Shown: piece by piece, positions 33,256 to 62,577 of the stretch
How positions within the stretch are numbered: position 1 is the stretch's first letter
Layout: each line of letters begins with the position of its first letter
Source of the DNA: Streptomyces cellostaticus
Lineage (GTDB): Bacteria; Actinomycetota; Actinomycetes; Streptomycetales; Streptomycetaceae
Assembly (NCBI RefSeq): GCF_023630175.1
Contig: NZ_JALLIN010000001.1
Span: 62,001 to 126,000, forward strand
Length of the DNA stretch: 64,000 nt
Direction of reading: 5' to 3'
Translations under genes and position numbers: made by a program
The notes under the pieces: generated by a model
What the model saw: only the letters and a program-made list of their open reading frames with translations
Told to the model about the DNA's origin: nothing
Databases searched by the model: none

Positions 33256-35031
33256 GTGCACTTGGCAGAAACACAGCAGGTGGCAACCGGGCGGTGGACA
33301 CGTCCAGCGATGTCCACCGCCCCGGGACGCCCCACCGACGAACCCCACGGCCCCGCGCAGTGGCACCGGGTCCTGACCCTGCTCGCCGACGTGAGCCTGT
33401 TCATCGGGACCCGGTCGCTGTGGTCGCAGGCGGCGACCCACAACCTCTTCCTCGTGGCGGTCGTCTCGCTCTGCTACGTCTCGATCCTGACCGGCGGCGT
33501 CCTCGCCCTGACGGTCCGCCGGACGCGCTCGCTGGCCCGCCTGGACCTCATGGTGCTGCTGACGGCCCTCGTGCTCGCCGCCTGCGCCTGGTGGCTGAAC
33601 CACGCCGGCGGCGACGAGGCGGTGCTCACCGCCCAGGCCGCGCGGGAACTCGTCGCCGGGCACCCGGTGTACGGGCAGCCGTGGCCCTGGCTGTTCCACG
33701 GCCCGAAGGTCGCACTGACGCCGACGATGGCCGGGGGCTACGACTTCACGTACGGCTATCCCCCGCTCGCCCCGCTGCTGGCCGCGCCCCTGCTGTGGGT
33801 GGGCGGCGGCGGCGCTCCGGCGACGGCCGCGGCGACGATCGCACTGCTCACCGGCGCGGTGCTGCTGTGGCGGCTGCTGCCGGTGCCCTGGCGCTCGGCG
33901 GCGACGATGGCGTGCCTGGGCTTCGGCTTCCTGCCGGGGTACGCCCGTTCGGGCTATCCGGCCATCCCGGCCATGGTCCTGCTGATCCCGGTGGTGGTCG
34001 GCTGGCCGCGCATCGGCAGGGGCGGCCGGCTCGGCGCGCCGGGGATCGCGCGGGCCGTGTGCCTGGGCGCCGCGTGCGCGACCCAGCAACTGCCGTGGTT
34101 CGTGTCACCGTTCCTGCTGGCCGGCCTGTACGCGGTGCGCCGCGGTGAACTGGGCGGGCGCGCCGCCACCGCGGTCTGCGCACGGGTCCTCGGCACCGCC
34201 GCGACGACATGGCTGCTGGTCAACACGTACTTCATCGTGCGCGAGCCGGGACCCTGGCTCGACGGCATCGCGCTGCCCCTGACCCAGGGCGCGGTGCTGC
34301 ACGGGCAGGGCCTGGTGGACGTCTCGCTGTACTTCACGCACGGCAGCGACCGCCTCGACTGGTACGGCCGCGCCAGTGCGCTGCTCGCCGTCGCGCTGCT
34401 GGCGCTGTACGCGCTGTTCGTACGGCGGCTGGGCCCGGCGGCGACGGTGCTGCCCTGGTGCGCCTTCTACGTGGCGACCCGGTCCCAGGACGGCTACTAC
34501 CTGATGATGACCCCGCTGTGGCTCGCGGCCGCGGTCACCGTGCCCCTGTCGGACTTCGCGCACGCCTGGCAGCCACGCCCCCGCTGGTTCAGGGGCCCGC
34601 GCCGCCGGCCGGCGCTGGCCGGCGCGGCCGCCCTCCTGGTGGTGCCCGCGCTGGTGAGCGCGGCTCTCGCGGCCACGGGCCGGCCGCCGCTGCGGATGGA
34701 CGTGACGTCGGCGCGGCGGGCCACGGCGCAGTCGCTGTCCACGCTGAGCCTGCGGGTGACCAATACCGGTGACACCGCGCTCACCCCGCACTACATGCTC
34801 ACCACCAGCCACGGGATGAGCAGATACTGGTCCCTGACGCGCGGTCCGGCCACGATCGCCGCGCACACCACGGCGTCCGTCGAACTGCGTGCGCCGTCCG
34901 GCAGGTTCACGCTGCCGGCCGCGGCGGACGCCAAGCTCCGTCTGCGCGCCTTCACCGGTGACCCGCAGACGCTCTCCACCCGGGACCTGCGCGCGGCCGG
35001 ACTCGGCCGGAGGGAGCCACCCGAACGGTAG
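33256..35031 (+). CDS. Polytopic membrane protein, glycosyltransferase-C-like, unknown function
   Basis: The 591-residue protein has 10-12 hydrophobic helices between about residues 35 and 455 and an extracytoplasmic C-terminal domain (about 470-580) with a beta-sandwich look (LRVTNTGDTALTPHYML, SVELRAPSG). An acidic loop after helix 3 (HAGGDEAVLTAQAARELVAGHPVYG) and YDFTYGYPPLAPLL resemble mannosyl- or arabinosyl-type GT-C enzymes acting on lipid-linked sugars, but no key motif allows a firm call. Start GTG 33256 may be leaderless; ATG 33310 is the alternative. Confidence 0.75.
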   Translation: MHLAETQQVATGRWTRPAMSTAPGRPTDEPHGPAQWHRVLTLLADVSLFIGTRSLWSQAATHNLFLVAVVSLCYVSILTGGVLALTVRRTRSLARLDLMVLLTALVLAACAWWLNHAGGDEAVLTAQAARELVAGHPVYGQPWPWLFHGPKVALTPTMAGGYDFTYGYPPLAPLLAAPLLWVGGGGAPATAAATIALLTGAVLLWRLLPVPWRSAATMACLGFGFLPGYARSGYPAIPAMVLLIPVVVGWPRIGRGGRLGAPGIARAVCLGAACATQQLPWFVSPFLLAGLYAVRRGELGGRAATAVCARVLGTAATTWLLVNTYFIVREPGPWLDGIALPLTQGAVLHGQGLVDVSLYFTHGSDRLDWYGRASALLAVALLALYALFVRRLGPAATVLPWCAFYVATRSQDGYYLMMTPLWLAAAVTVPLSDFAHAWQPRPRWFRGPRRRPALAGAAALLVVPALVSAALAATGRPPLRMDVTSARRATAQSLSTLSLRVTNTGDTALTPHYMLTTSHGMSRYWSLTRGPATIAAHTTASVELRAPSGRFTLPAAADAKLRLRAFTGDPQTLSTRDLRAAGLGRREPPER

Positions 35032-35127
35032 GAAACCGGACGGCCGGGGCCCGGCGAGGTGCAGGTCACAGCCGCAGAGAGGGAAACGTCACAGCCCCCG
35101 CTCTGCTGCCGTACGAGCACCCTGCCC

Positions 35128-35133
35128 TAGCAT
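35128..35133 (+). promoter_or_regulatory. -10 box of the mutA operon (leaderless)
   Basis: TAGCAT lies 6 bases before the mutA ATG at 35140, placing the transcription start on the A of the start codon. No Shine-Dalgarno sequence is present, consistent with leaderless initiation. Confidence 0.5.
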
Positions 35134-35139
35134 CCGAGC

Positions 35140-36957
35140 ATGACGGTCCTGCCTGACGACGGGCTCCCACTGGCCGCCGAGTTCCCTGACGCGACACACG
35201 AGCAGTGGCACCGCCTGGTCGAGGGTGTGCTGCGCAAGTCGGGCAAGGAAGTCTCGGGCGCGGCAGTCGAGGACGCCCTGTCCACGACGCTCGAGGACGG
35301 GCTGCGCACCCGGCCCCTGTACACCGCGCGCGACGGCGCACCCGACCCCGGCCTGCCCGGCTTCGCCCCGTACGTGCGCGGCGGCCGCCCCGAGGGCAAC
35401 ACGGCCGGCGGCTGGGACGTACGGCAGCGGCACGCGGCGCTGGGCGGCGGCGCGGACGGCGCTGTGCTGGCCGACCTGGAGAACGGCGTCACCTCGCTGT
35501 GGCTGGTGCTCGGCGAGGGCGGCATCCCGGTCGCCGAGCTGGGCCGGGCGCTCGACGGGGTGTTCCTCGACCTGGCGCCGGTCGCCCTGGACGCCGGGCG
35601 CGACACCGAGGCGGCCGCCGCGGCGCTGCTGCGGCTGTACGAGGAGAGGGGCGTCGCCCCCGAGACGGTGCGCGGCAGCCTGGGCGGCGACCCGCTCGGC
35701 CACGAGGCCCGCACCGGCATCGCGCTGGACCCGGCCCCCTTCGCCGCCCTCGCCCGGCGCTGCGCGGAGACCCACCCCGGCCTGCGCGCCCTGACCGTGG
35801 ACGCGCTGCCGTACCACGAGGCGGGCGGCTCGGCCGCGCAGGAGCTGGGCGCCTCCCTGGCCACCGCGGTGGCCTACCTGCGGGCGATGACGGAGGCCGG
35901 GCTGTCCGTCGAGGCGGCCTGCGGCCGGCTGGAGTTCCGCTACGCGGCCACCGCCGACCAGTTCCTGACCATCGCCAAGCTGCGCGCGGCGCGCCGGCTG
36001 TGGGCGCGGGTCGCCGAGGTGGCCGGGGCACCGGACGCGGGCGCGCAGGTCCAGCACGCGGTGACCTCCCCGGTGATGCTGACCCGCCGCGACCCGTGGG
36101 TGAACATGCTGCGCGCGACGGTGGCGACACTGGCCGCCGGGGTCGGCGGCGCCGACTCGGTGACCGTGCTGCCGTTCGACCACGCGCTGGGCCTGCCCGA
36201 CGCGTTCGCCCGCCGTATCGCGCGCAACACCTCCACGATCCTGCTGGAGGAGTCGCACCTGGCCCGGGTCATCGACCCGGCGGGCGGCTCCTGGTACGTG
36301 GAGCGGCTGACCGAGGAACTGGCCCAGGCCGCCTGGGCGTACTTCCGGTCGATCGAGCGGGACGGCGGCCAGGCCGCGTGCCTGCGCTCCGGCCGGATCC
36401 GCACGGACCTGGCGACGACCTGGGCGGAGCGCTCCAAGAAGCTCGCCAAGCGGCGCGAACCCATCACGGGCGTCAGCGAGTTCCCGCTGCTGGGCGAGAA
36501 GCCGGTGGAGCGCGATCCGGCTCCCGAGCCGCCGTCCGGCGGCCTGCCCCGGGTGCGTCGCGACGAGGCGTTCGAGGCCCTGCGGGCCCGTTCCGACGCC
36601 CACCTGGCGGCGACCGGCTCCCGGCCGAGGATCTTCCTCGCCGCGCTCGGTTCGCCCGCCGAGTACACCGCGCGCTCGACGTTCGCCGCCAACCTGTTCC
36701 AGGCGGGCGGCATCGAGCCGGTCACCGAGGGCGCCTTCGAGGACAGCGGCGCCACCGAGGCCGTGCTGTGCTCCAGCGACGCGCTCTACGCCGAACGGGC
36801 CGGGCAGGCCGCCGAGTCGCTGCGCGCGGCCGGCGCCCGGCACGTGTTCCTGGCGGGCCGCCCGGCCGAGCACCCGGGCGTCGACTCGTACGTCTTCGCG
36901 GGCTGCGACGCCATCGACGTGCTGTCCGCGACCCTCGACCGCATGGGAGTGTCCTGA
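35140..36957 (+). CDS. mutA: Methylmalonyl-CoA mutase small subunit
   Basis: The 605-residue non-catalytic beta subunit pairs with MutB to interconvert succinyl-CoA and methylmalonyl-CoA. The TIM-barrel half is visible ([72 protein letters not shown]). The C-terminal flavodoxin-like half lacks the DxHxxG cobalamin motif, as expected for the small subunit. The stop overlaps the mutB start (TGATG). The mutase could feed methylmalonyl units to polyketides, but the nearby acyltransferases look malonyl-specific, so primary propionate metabolism is more likely. Confidence 0.95.
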   Translation: MTVLPDDGLPLAAEFPDATHEQWHRLVEGVLRKSGKEVSGAAVEDALSTTLEDGLRTRPLYTARDGAPDPGLPGFAPYVRGGRPEGNTAGGWDVRQRHAALGGGADGAVLADLENGVTSLWLVLGEGGIPVAELGRALDGVFLDLAPVALDAGRDTEAAAAALLRLYEERGVAPETVRGSLGGDPLGHEARTGIALDPAPFAALARRCAETHPGLRALTVDALPYHEAGGSAAQELGASLATAVAYLRAMTEAGLSVEAACGRLEFRYAATADQFLTIAKLRAARRLWARVAEVAGAPDAGAQVQHAVTSPVMLTRRDPWVNMLRATVATLAAGVGGADSVTVLPFDHALGLPDAFARRIARNTSTILLEESHLARVIDPAGGSWYVERLTEELAQAAWAYFRSIERDGGQAACLRSGRIRTDLATTWAERSKKLAKRREPITGVSEFPLLGEKPVERDPAPEPPSGGLPRVRRDEAFEALRARSDAHLAATGSRPRIFLAALGSPAEYTARSTFAANLFQAGGIEPVTEGAFEDSGATEAVLCSSDALYAERAGQAAESLRAAGARHVFLAGRPAEHPGVDSYVFAGCDAIDVLSATLDRMGVS

Positions 36958-39131
36958 TGGGAATCCCCGACTTCGCCGGCATCGAGCTGGGGACGCCGGC
37001 CGTCGACGGCGGCGCCGAGGAGTGGCGCGCGGCTCTCAAGCGGGCGACCGGGAGCGAGGAGCCGCTGTGGGAGACCCCGGAGGGCATCGGGGTCAAACCG
37101 CTGTACACCGGCCGTGACCTGGAGGGCCTGGACTTCCTCGGCACGTTCCCGGGGATCGCGCCGTACCTGCGCGGCCCGTACCCGACGATGTACGTCAACC
37201 AGCCCTGGACGATCCGCCAGTACGCGGGCTTCTCCACCGCGGAGGAGTCCAACGCGTTCTACCGGCGCAACCTGGCGGCCGGCCAGAAGGGCCTCTCGGT
37301 CGCCTTCGACCTGCCCACGCACCGGGGTTACGACAGCGACCACCCGCGGGTGACGGGCGACGTCGGCATGGCGGGCGTCGCGATCGACTCCATCTACGAC
37401 ATGCGGCAGCTCTTCGACGGCATCCCGCTGGACCGGATGACCGTGTCGATGACCATGAACGGCGCGGTGCTGCCGGTCCTGGCGCTGTACATCGTGGCGG
37501 CGGAGGAGCAGGGCGTACCGCCCGAGAAGCTGGCCGGAACCATTCAGAACGACATTCTGAAGGAGTTCATGGTCCGCAACACCTACATCTACCCGCCGAA
37601 GCCGTCGATGCGGATCATCTCCGACATCTTCGCGTACACCTCGCAGCGGATGCCCCGCTACAACTCCATCTCCATCTCCGGGTACCACATCCAGGAGGCG
37701 GGTGCGACGGCCGACCTGGAGCTGGCGTACACCCTCGCGGACGGCGTGGAGTACATCCGCGCGGGGCGTGCGGCCGGTCTGGACGTGGACGCGTTCGCGC
37801 CCCGGCTGTCGTTCTTCTGGGCGATCGGCATGAACTTCTTCATGGAGGTCGCGAAGCTCAGGGCGGCCCGGCTGCTGTGGGCCAAGCTGGTCTCGCAGTT
37901 CGAGCCGGGGAACAGCAAGTCGCTGTCGCTGCGCACCCACTCGCAGACCTCGGGCTGGTCGCTGACCGCGCAGGACGTGTTCAACAACGTCACGCGCACC
38001 TGCGTGGAGGCGATGGCCGCGACGCAGGGCCACACCCAGTCGCTGCACACCAACGCCCTTGACGAGGCGCTGGCGCTGCCCACCGACTTCTCGGCGCGCA
38101 TCGCCCGCAACACCCAGCTCCTCATCCAGCAGGAGTCGGGCACCACCCGGGTCATCGACCCGTGGGGCGGCAGCGCGTACGTCGAGCGGCTGACGTACGA
38201 CCTCGCCCGCAAGGCCTGGGCCCACATCCAGGAGGTGGAGCAGGCGGGCGGCATGGCGCAGGCCATCGACGCCGGCATCCCCAAGCTGCGGGTCGAGGAG
38301 GCGGCGGCCCGCACGCAGGCCCGCATCGACTCCGGCCGCCAGCCGGTGATCGGCGTCAACAAGTACCGGGTGGACAGCGACGAGCAGATCGAGGTCCTGA
38401 AGGTCGACAACTCCTCGGTGCGCGCCCAGCAGGTCGAGAAGCTGCGGCGGCTGCGCGCGGAGCGGGACGAGCAGGCCTGCCGGGACGCGCTGGACGCGCT
38501 CACCCGGGCCGCGGACGGCACCGGCAACCTGCTGGAGCTGGCCGTGCGCGCGGCCCGCGCCAAGGCCACCGTCGGCGAGATCTCCGACGCCCTGGAGAAG
38601 GTGTACGGCCGGCACGCGAGCCAGATCCGTACCATCTCCGGGGTGTACCGCAACGAAGCAGGCGAGTCGCCGTCCGTGGACCGCACCCGTGCCCTGGTGG
38701 ACGCCTTCGAGGAGGCCGAGGGGCGGCGGCCGCGCATCCTGGTCGCCAAGATGGGCCAGGACGGCCACGACCGCGGCCAGAAGGTGATCGCCACCGCCTT
38801 CGCCGACCTCGGCTTCGACGTGGACGTCGGCCCGCTGTTCCAGACGCCGGAGGAGGTCGCCCGGCAGGCGGTGGAGGCGGACGTGCACGTGGTCGGGGTG
38901 TCCTCGCTGGCCGCCGGTCACCTCACGCTCGTACCGGCGCTGCGGGAACGGCTCGCCGAGGAGGGCCGCGGGGACATCATGATCGTGGTCGGCGGGGTCA
39001 TCCCGCCGCAGGACGTGCCGACCCTGCTGGAGATGGGCGCCACGGCCGTGTTCCCGCCCGGGACGGTGATCCCGGACGCGGCGTACGACCTGGTGGAGCG
39101 GCTGTCGGCCGACCTCGGCCACGAGCGGTAG
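36957..39131 (+). CDS. mutB: Methylmalonyl-CoA mutase large (catalytic) subunit
   Basis: The 724-residue adenosylcobalamin-dependent catalytic subunit has the substrate-binding barrel with [52 protein letters not shown] and [15 protein letters not shown]. The C-terminal cobalamin domain has the lower-ligand motif DGHDRG, then [14 protein letters not shown] and [10 protein letters not shown]. Start ATG 36957 overlaps the mutA stop by one base, giving equal synthesis. meaB follows after 6 bases, so the operon encodes enzyme plus its guardian chaperone. Confidence 0.97.
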   Translation: MGIPDFAGIELGTPAVDGGAEEWRAALKRATGSEEPLWETPEGIGVKPLYTGRDLEGLDFLGTFPGIAPYLRGPYPTMYVNQPWTIRQYAGFSTAEESNAFYRRNLAAGQKGLSVAFDLPTHRGYDSDHPRVTGDVGMAGVAIDSIYDMRQLFDGIPLDRMTVSMTMNGAVLPVLALYIVAAEEQGVPPEKLAGTIQNDILKEFMVRNTYIYPPKPSMRIISDIFAYTSQRMPRYNSISISGYHIQEAGATADLELAYTLADGVEYIRAGRAAGLDVDAFAPRLSFFWAIGMNFFMEVAKLRAARLLWAKLVSQFEPGNSKSLSLRTHSQTSGWSLTAQDVFNNVTRTCVEAMAATQGHTQSLHTNALDEALALPTDFSARIARNTQLLIQQESGTTRVIDPWGGSAYVERLTYDLARKAWAHIQEVEQAGGMAQAIDAGIPKLRVEEAAARTQARIDSGRQPVIGVNKYRVDSDEQIEVLKVDNSSVRAQQVEKLRRLRAERDEQACRDALDALTRAADGTGNLLELAVRAARAKATVGEISDALEKVYGRHASQIRTISGVYRNEAGESPSVDRTRALVDAFEEAEGRRPRILVAKMGQDGHDRGQKVIATAFADLGFDVDVGPLFQTPEEVARQAVEADVHVVGVSSLAAGHLTLVPALRERLAEEGRGDIMIVVGGVIPPQDVPTLLEMGATAVFPPGTVIPDAAYDLVERLSADLGHER

Positions 39132-39137
39132 CCGCGT

Positions 39138-40142
39138 ATGGCAGCGATCGATCTCGACACCTATGTGAAGGGTGTGCTCGACGGCAGGCGGGCCCTGGTG
39201 GCCCGCGCCATCACGCTGGTCGAGTCCACCCGCCCGCAGCACCGGGTGCTGGCGCAGGAGCTGCTCACCGAGCTGCTCCCGCACAGCGGCCGGGCGCGGC
39301 GGATCGGCATCAGCGGCGTGCCGGGCGTCGGAAAGTCGACGTTCATCGACGCGTTCGGCACGTCGCTGACCTCGCTGGGGCACCGGGTGGCCGTTCTCGC
39401 GGTGGACCCGTCCTCCACTCGGACCGGCGGCTCGATCCTCGGTGACAAGACCCGGATGGAGCGCCTCGCGGTCGATCCCGACGCGTTCGTGCGGCCCTCC
39501 CCCAGCGCGGGCACGCTGGGCGGGGTCGCGAAGGCCACCCGGGAGTCGATGGTGGTGATGGAGGCCGCCGGGTACGACGTGATCCTGGTGGAGACCGTCG
39601 GCGTCGGCCAGTCGGAGACGGCGGTCGCCGACATGGTGGACTCCTTCCTGCTGCTCACCCTGGCCCGCACCGGGGACCAGCTCCAGGGCATCAAGAAGGG
39701 TGTCCTGGAACTGGCCGACGTGATCGCGGTCAACAAGGCGGACGGCCCGCACGAGCGGGACGCGCGGGCGGCGGCCCGCGAACTGGCCGGTGCGCTTCGG
39801 CTGATGCACGGCAAGGACGCGTTCTGGACCCCGCCGGTGCTGAGCTGCAGCGCCCGGGAGTCGACCGGCCTGGACGTGGTCTGGGAGCGGCTGGAGCAGC
39901 ACCGGACGCTGCTGGACTCCACCGGCCGGCTCGCCGCCAAGCGGCGGGACCAGCAGGTCGACTGGACCTGGTCGATGGTCCGGGACGAGCTGCTGGGCCG
40001 GCTGCACGCGGATCCGGCCGTGCGCGCGGCCGCCCCCGCCCTGGAACAGCAGGTCAGGGAGGGCACGTTGACGGCGACCCTGGCGGCGGAGGGCATCCTG
40101 CGGGCCTTCGGGGAACGGCGGGACCCGGCGCCGGGGCGGTGA
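39138..40142 (+). CDS. meaB: Methylmalonyl-CoA mutase-associated GTPase MeaB
   Basis: The 334-residue G3E-type P-loop GTPase loads and protects the cobalamin cofactor of the mutase. Visible motifs are [18 protein letters not shown] (Walker A), [20 protein letters not shown] (switch I region), [12 protein letters not shown] (Walker B, metal Asp/Glu region) and NKADG (base specificity). It is the last gene of the mutA-mutB-meaB operon. No terminator could be firmly assigned, but the next 150 bases are very GC-rich with several weak dyads. Confidence 0.95.
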   Translation: MAAIDLDTYVKGVLDGRRALVARAITLVESTRPQHRVLAQELLTELLPHSGRARRIGISGVPGVGKSTFIDAFGTSLTSLGHRVAVLAVDPSSTRTGGSILGDKTRMERLAVDPDAFVRPSPSAGTLGGVAKATRESMVVMEAAGYDVILVETVGVGQSETAVADMVDSFLLLTLARTGDQLQGIKKGVLELADVIAVNKADGPHERDARAAARELAGALRLMHGKDAFWTPPVLSCSARESTGLDVVWERLEQHRTLLDSTGRLAAKRRDQQVDWTWSMVRDELLGRLHADPAVRAAAPALEQQVREGTLTATLAAEGILRAFGERRDPAPGR

Positions 40143-40291
40143 GCCCCGGCCGATCAGGCGTGTCCGGCCCGGTCGTCACCGCCCCGGGCCGGGCCGCGCG
40201 GGCGAGCGCCACGCCGATCGCCCCGGCGCGGCCGGGCGCCGCGCCCCTTGTACGACGGTGCGAGGGGTCGTACCCGGGGCGCCCGGCGGCC

Positions 40292-40996
40292 TCACGGCAC
40301 GCGGAAGCCGCGGAAGGTCACGTGCTCGCGGGACGTGAACCCCAGTCGCTCGTAGAGCGCGATCGCGCCGGTGTTGGCCTCCGCCACGTGCAGGAAGGGA
40401 CGTTCCCCGCGTTTCACGACGCGGGCGACGAGCGCGCCGATCAGCCGGAGGGCGTGGCCGCGCCCGCGGGCCTCGGGAGCGGTGCAGACGGCGCTGATCT
40501 CGGTCCAGCCCGGGGGCCGCAGCCGTTCCCCGGCCATCGCCACCAGCCGGCCGCCGTCGCGGATGCCGAGGTAGGTGCCCAGTTCGGGAGTGCGCGGCCG
40601 GAACGGTCCCGGGCGGGTCCGCTCGACGAGGGCGAGCATCTCGGGCACGCTCTCCGGGCCCAGCTCGACGACCCCGGCGTCGGTGCGCGCGTCCGGGATC
40701 GCGGCCGGGCCGGTGCCGGACCAGGTCATCCGGCGGCCTTGGAGGGTGAACACCGGCTCCCAGTCCGGCGGCGGGGTGACCGGCCGGCTGAACAGGTCGG
40801 CGAGTTCACCGGAACCGAGCAGCCGGGCCAGGTCCGCCCATTCGGCCGGGTCCGGGTCCGCGGACACCGCGCAGAACGTCGCCACGTCCGGCAGGTAGCC
40901 GGCCGCCCGGCCGAACCGGCGGGCGAGACGGGCGTGGTGGCCGCGGAGCGACTCGCCCACCGGGTCGTCGAGCGCCACGGCCTCGCGGTTCACCAT
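40292..40996 (-). CDS. GNAT-family N-acetyltransferase (FR47-like)
   Basis: The 234-residue protein has a C-terminal acetyl-CoA domain with ISAVCTAPEARGRGHALRLIGALVARV (R/Q-x-x-G-x-G/A loop) and ANTGAIALYERLGF. The N-terminal half is a poorly conserved substrate domain. Start ATG 40996 has GAGAGGGA upstream; a GTG at 41038 is possible but without ribosome site. It lies between the meaB operon and the second PKS region and could be unrelated to both. The substrate is unknown. Confidence 0.88.
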   Translation of the reverse strand: MVNREAVALDDPVGESLRGHHARLARRFGRAAGYLPDVATFCAVSADPDPAEWADLARLLGSGELADLFSRPVTPPPDWEPVFTLQGRRMTWSGTGPAAIPDARTDAGVVELGPESVPEMLALVERTRPGPFRPRTPELGTYLGIRDGGRLVAMAGERLRPPGWTEISAVCTAPEARGRGHALRLIGALVARVVKRGERPFLHVAEANTGAIALYERLGFTSREHVTFRGFRVP

Positions 40997-41112
40997 CGTG
41001 TCGTCCCTCTCGTCCGGCGCGCGCGGGTCGGTCGCCACGGGCAGCGATCATAGGCAGGCGCCGTCCCGGCGGGCCGGACGGGGTGCGCGGCGGCCCCGCC
41101 CGGCCCGCCGGG

Positions 41113-44100
41113 TCAGCCGGCCCGGTGGAAGGCGCCCAGCCGGGCGGTGAGGTGACCGGCCGCGCCCTCCATCAGGGTGTCGGCGATCGTCTCCACCGTG
41201 CGGGCGGACCAGTGCTGCAGAGGGGTGCCCTCGACCACCTGGTTGAAGGCGCCCATCGCCGGTCCGCAGTGCACCAGGTAGTCCACCCGGTGCCGGTCGT
41301 CGCCGGTCACCGCGAGCCGGAAGCCGCGGGTGAAGTAGGCCCGGAAGAACTCCGCCAGTTCCTGCTTGGGGTCCGTGCCGTGGGCGCTGGGCGCCGGGTG
41401 CGCGCCGCCGAGGTAGCGGTCGAGGACCTGGGTCATGGTCTCGTCGTCCAGCTCGGCCGCCGAGGCGTGCCGGCGCCACAGCTCGTGCAGCCGGGACGCC
41501 CGCGCCGGGAAGAACAGACCCCGCTTGAGGTAGCGGGCCCGCGTGCCGAACTCGAACAGCTCGCCCCACGGCGCGGTGTCCACGTCGTACTCCCGTGCCG
41601 CCTGCAGGACGTCCTTCACCTGGGCGCTGGTGGCGGCCTCGGCGGAGCACTGGTTGACGGAGCCGGTCAGCACGAACTCGGCGCCGAGCAGGAACGCCGC
41701 CGCCACCGCCTCGGGGGTGCCGAGGCCGCCCGCGCAGCCGACGTGCACCCGGTGCCCGGAGGCGGTGGCGGCGGCGTCGCGCAGCCGCAGCACGGCGGGG
41801 AGCAGGGTCATCAGGTCGGCGGTGCTGGTCAGCCAGCCGCCGTCGGCCTCCACGCACACATCGTCCGCCATGGGCCGGCCGGCCGCCGCGCGCGCCTCCT
41901 CGGCGGTGACCTCGCCGCTCTCCACCAGCCGGGCGACCAGCCGCTCGGGCGGCGGGGCCAGGAACTCCGCGGCGACGTCGGTACGGCTGACCTTGGCGAT
42001 GATCCGGCCGCCCTTGAGCCGGAACCGCACCAGGGCCGGGGTGATCAGCGGGAAGCCGGAGGCCTCCACCAGGTCGATGCCGTGCCGCAGCAGCAGGTCC
42101 ACCAGCGCCGACTCCTCCTGCGGGGCGCCGTGCCGGTAGAGCAGGTTGACGCCGAAGGCGCCGCCGAGGCCCAGGTCGCCGGCGAGTTCCCGGAGCCTTG
42201 CGTCGACCTCCTCCAGGGCCAGGCCGCCGGTGCCGAGGAAGCCGAGCAGGCCGGCCTTCGCGGCCGCGCCCAGCATCTCGCGGCCGGAGATCCCGCCGTA
42301 CAGCGAGCCCAGCAGGTAGGCGCGGCGCAGGCCGTAGCGCTCCCGGAACGTGGTGGCGCCCAGGGTGTCGGCGGTCACCGCGGCGGCCGTCGGCGCGGTG
42401 ACCGGCGACTCGGCGGCGGGTGCGGCCGGGGACGCGGGCCGGGTGGGCCGCTCCGGCACGGGAGTGACGGGGACGGGGCGCGGGGTGGGGGCGGGCAGCG
42501 GCTCCGCGGTCTTCCTGATCTTGGCGACCAGGTTGGTCAGCACCCGGCCGGGCCCGATCTCCACGAAGTCGAACGCGCCGTGGCCCATCAGCCGGCGCAC
42601 CGTGTCGGTCCACCGGACCGGCGAGACGATCTGCGCGGTCAGCGTCTCCTTGATCGCGGCGGGGTCGTACGGCTGCCCGTCCACGTTGGCCAGCACGGGC
42701 ACACTCGGCGCCCGCAGGGTGAACCCGTCGAGGAAGCGGGCGAACTCCTCCGCCGTGCCGCGCATGTAGCGCGAGTGGAAGGGCGCGCTGACGTTGAGCC
42801 GCACCGCGCGGGCACCCGCGGCCTCCGCGGCGGCGCAGGCCGTCTCGACGGACGCGCGCGGACCGGAGAGCACGAGCTGGTCGGGGGCGTTGTGGTTGGC
42901 GATGTCGACGTCCTCGATGCCCGCCTCGGCCAGGACCCGCGGCAGGGCCGCCTCGTCCAGACCGACCACGGCGGCCATGCCGCCGCCACCGGCCTCGGCC
43001 ATCAGCGCGCCGCGCCGCTGCACCAGACGCAGCCCGGTCTCGAAGTCGAAGACACCGGCGGCGAACAGCGCCACGTACTCGCCGAGGCTGTGGCCGATCA
43101 GGTAGTCGGCGGGCGCGGGGTCCTCGGCCTGCCGCTCCAGATGGCCCAGGGCGCTCACGGCGTAGAGCGCGGGCTGCGTGAACTGCGTTTGTCCCAGGCG
43201 CCGTTCGGGGTCGTCGACGCACAGCTCGGCGAGGGAGTAGCCGAGTACGCGGTCGGCGGTCGCGGTGTGCTCCGGGTACTTCTCGAAGAGCTGCCGGCCC
43301 ATGCCCCGTGTCTGAGACCCCTGGCCGGGGAAACCGTAGACCTTCATGCGATGTGCCTTCCTTGGTGTCTTCGGTCGGTTCCGTGTCGCCGGGGCGGCCA
43401 GTTCGCGGGCCCTGTCCAGCAGGCCCGGGTCGTGGCCGAACGGGCTGAGAAGGGCGAGCGACCTCGATCGCGTGCCCGCCGGGAGGTTGCCTCGGACGAA
43501 GTTGTGCAGGGTGCCCGAGGGTCCGAGATCCAGGTAGAGGAAGTCGCCGCGGGCGCGCATCCGGTCCATGGTCCGCTGGAACTCGATGGGTCTGCGGGCC
43601 ACCTGCCAGAAGTGCTCGGCGCTCGGCCGCTCGACCGGTTCCCCGTCCACGCAGGACACCCAGGGCAGGTGCGGCGGGGCGAACTCGACCTCGTCCAGTG
43701 AGGCCCGGCACGCGCCGAGCACCTCGTCCATCAGGCGGGAGTGGTAGGCGTACTCGACGGGCACGCGCTGGTGCAGCACGTCGGCGCGGCGCAGCGCGGC
43801 CTCGGCCCGGTCCAGGTCGTCGTCCGCGCCGGCGACGACGAAGTGGCCCGGATAGTTGCGGGCGGCTATCTCGCAGGCCCGCAGCGCGGGCACCCGGTCC
43901 AGCACCCCGGGCTCGGCGAGCACGGCGAGCATGCCGCCGCGCGGGCCGGCCCCGAGCCCCTCGGCCTGGCGCACCAGCAGCCGCAGGCAGATGTCGGGCG
44001 CGATGCTGCCGGACACGGCGGCCGCGGCGTACTCGCCCAGGCTGGAGCCCAGCAGGTGGTCGGGCTCCACCCCGGCCGAGCGCAGGGTCTCGGCCAGGGC

Positions 44101-44351
44101 GAGTTCGATCATGACGATCGCCGGGTGGGTGAGCCGGGTGTCGGTGAAGGGGTCGTTGCGGCGCCGGTCCGGGGCGAACAGCCGGTCGAGCACCGACTCG
44201 CCCAGCTCCTCGGCCACGACGGCGTCGTGGCGGCGCAGGGCGGCGCGGAACACCTCGTTCTCGGCGAAGAGTTCCCGGCCCATCCCGTAGTACTGCGAGC
44301 CCTGCCCGGAGAACATGAAGACCACGGGCAGGGCCCCCGGGGCGGTGCCGC

Positions 44352-44355
<4 letters not shown>
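41113..44355 (-). CDS. Tandem acyltransferase - acyltransferase - enoyl reductase (AT-AT-ER)
   Basis: The 1080-residue trans-acting protein has three domains. AT1 (about 8-330) has FSGQGSQYYG and GSSLGE at 103-108 (Ser105). At the place of the malonyl-binding Arg it has Gln130 (VRQAEG), and it carries YAYHS instead of AFHS. It therefore should not load malonyl and may be an acyl hydrolase that clears stalled chains, or accept a neutral acyl group. AT2 (337-620) has GHSLGE (421-426), QRRG with Arg448 and PFHS, the full malonyl set. The ER (663-1080) is PfaD-like with FMN motifs FGVNLL, CAGGLG and VLTGSVNQC. Size and order match KirCI/MmpC-type proteins. ATG 44355 overlaps the megasynthase stop by 4 bases. 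Confidence 0.95.
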
Positions 44356-62441
<18,086 letters not shown>

Positions 62442-62509
62442 AGTTGCTCTCTCTCAGGTCTTCGATCGGCCGCCGCGGGCCGGGAGTTCGCCGCCGGGAG
62501 GCGGGCCGG

Positions 62510-62531
62510 CCGGGGCCGTGTCCGGCCCCGG
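62510..62531 (-). terminator. Hairpin between the two PKS genes
   Basis: CCGGGGCCG and CGGCCCCGG form a 9-base stem with a TGTC loop in the 136-base gap. It could slow read-through or protect transcript ends; the two PKS genes are otherwise likely co-transcribed. Confidence 0.4.
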
Positions 62532-62577
62532 TCGGGTGAGGTGGCGGCCGGTGCGGGACGTCCGGGGCCGCCGGGGG

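Noticed and set aside
35140..40142. mutA-mutB-meaB as part of the right PKS cluster
   Set aside because: The neighbouring active ATs have malonyl-type motifs and methyl branching is explained by the C-methyltransferase, so a dedicated methylmalonyl supply is not needed. A core metabolic operon is more likely.
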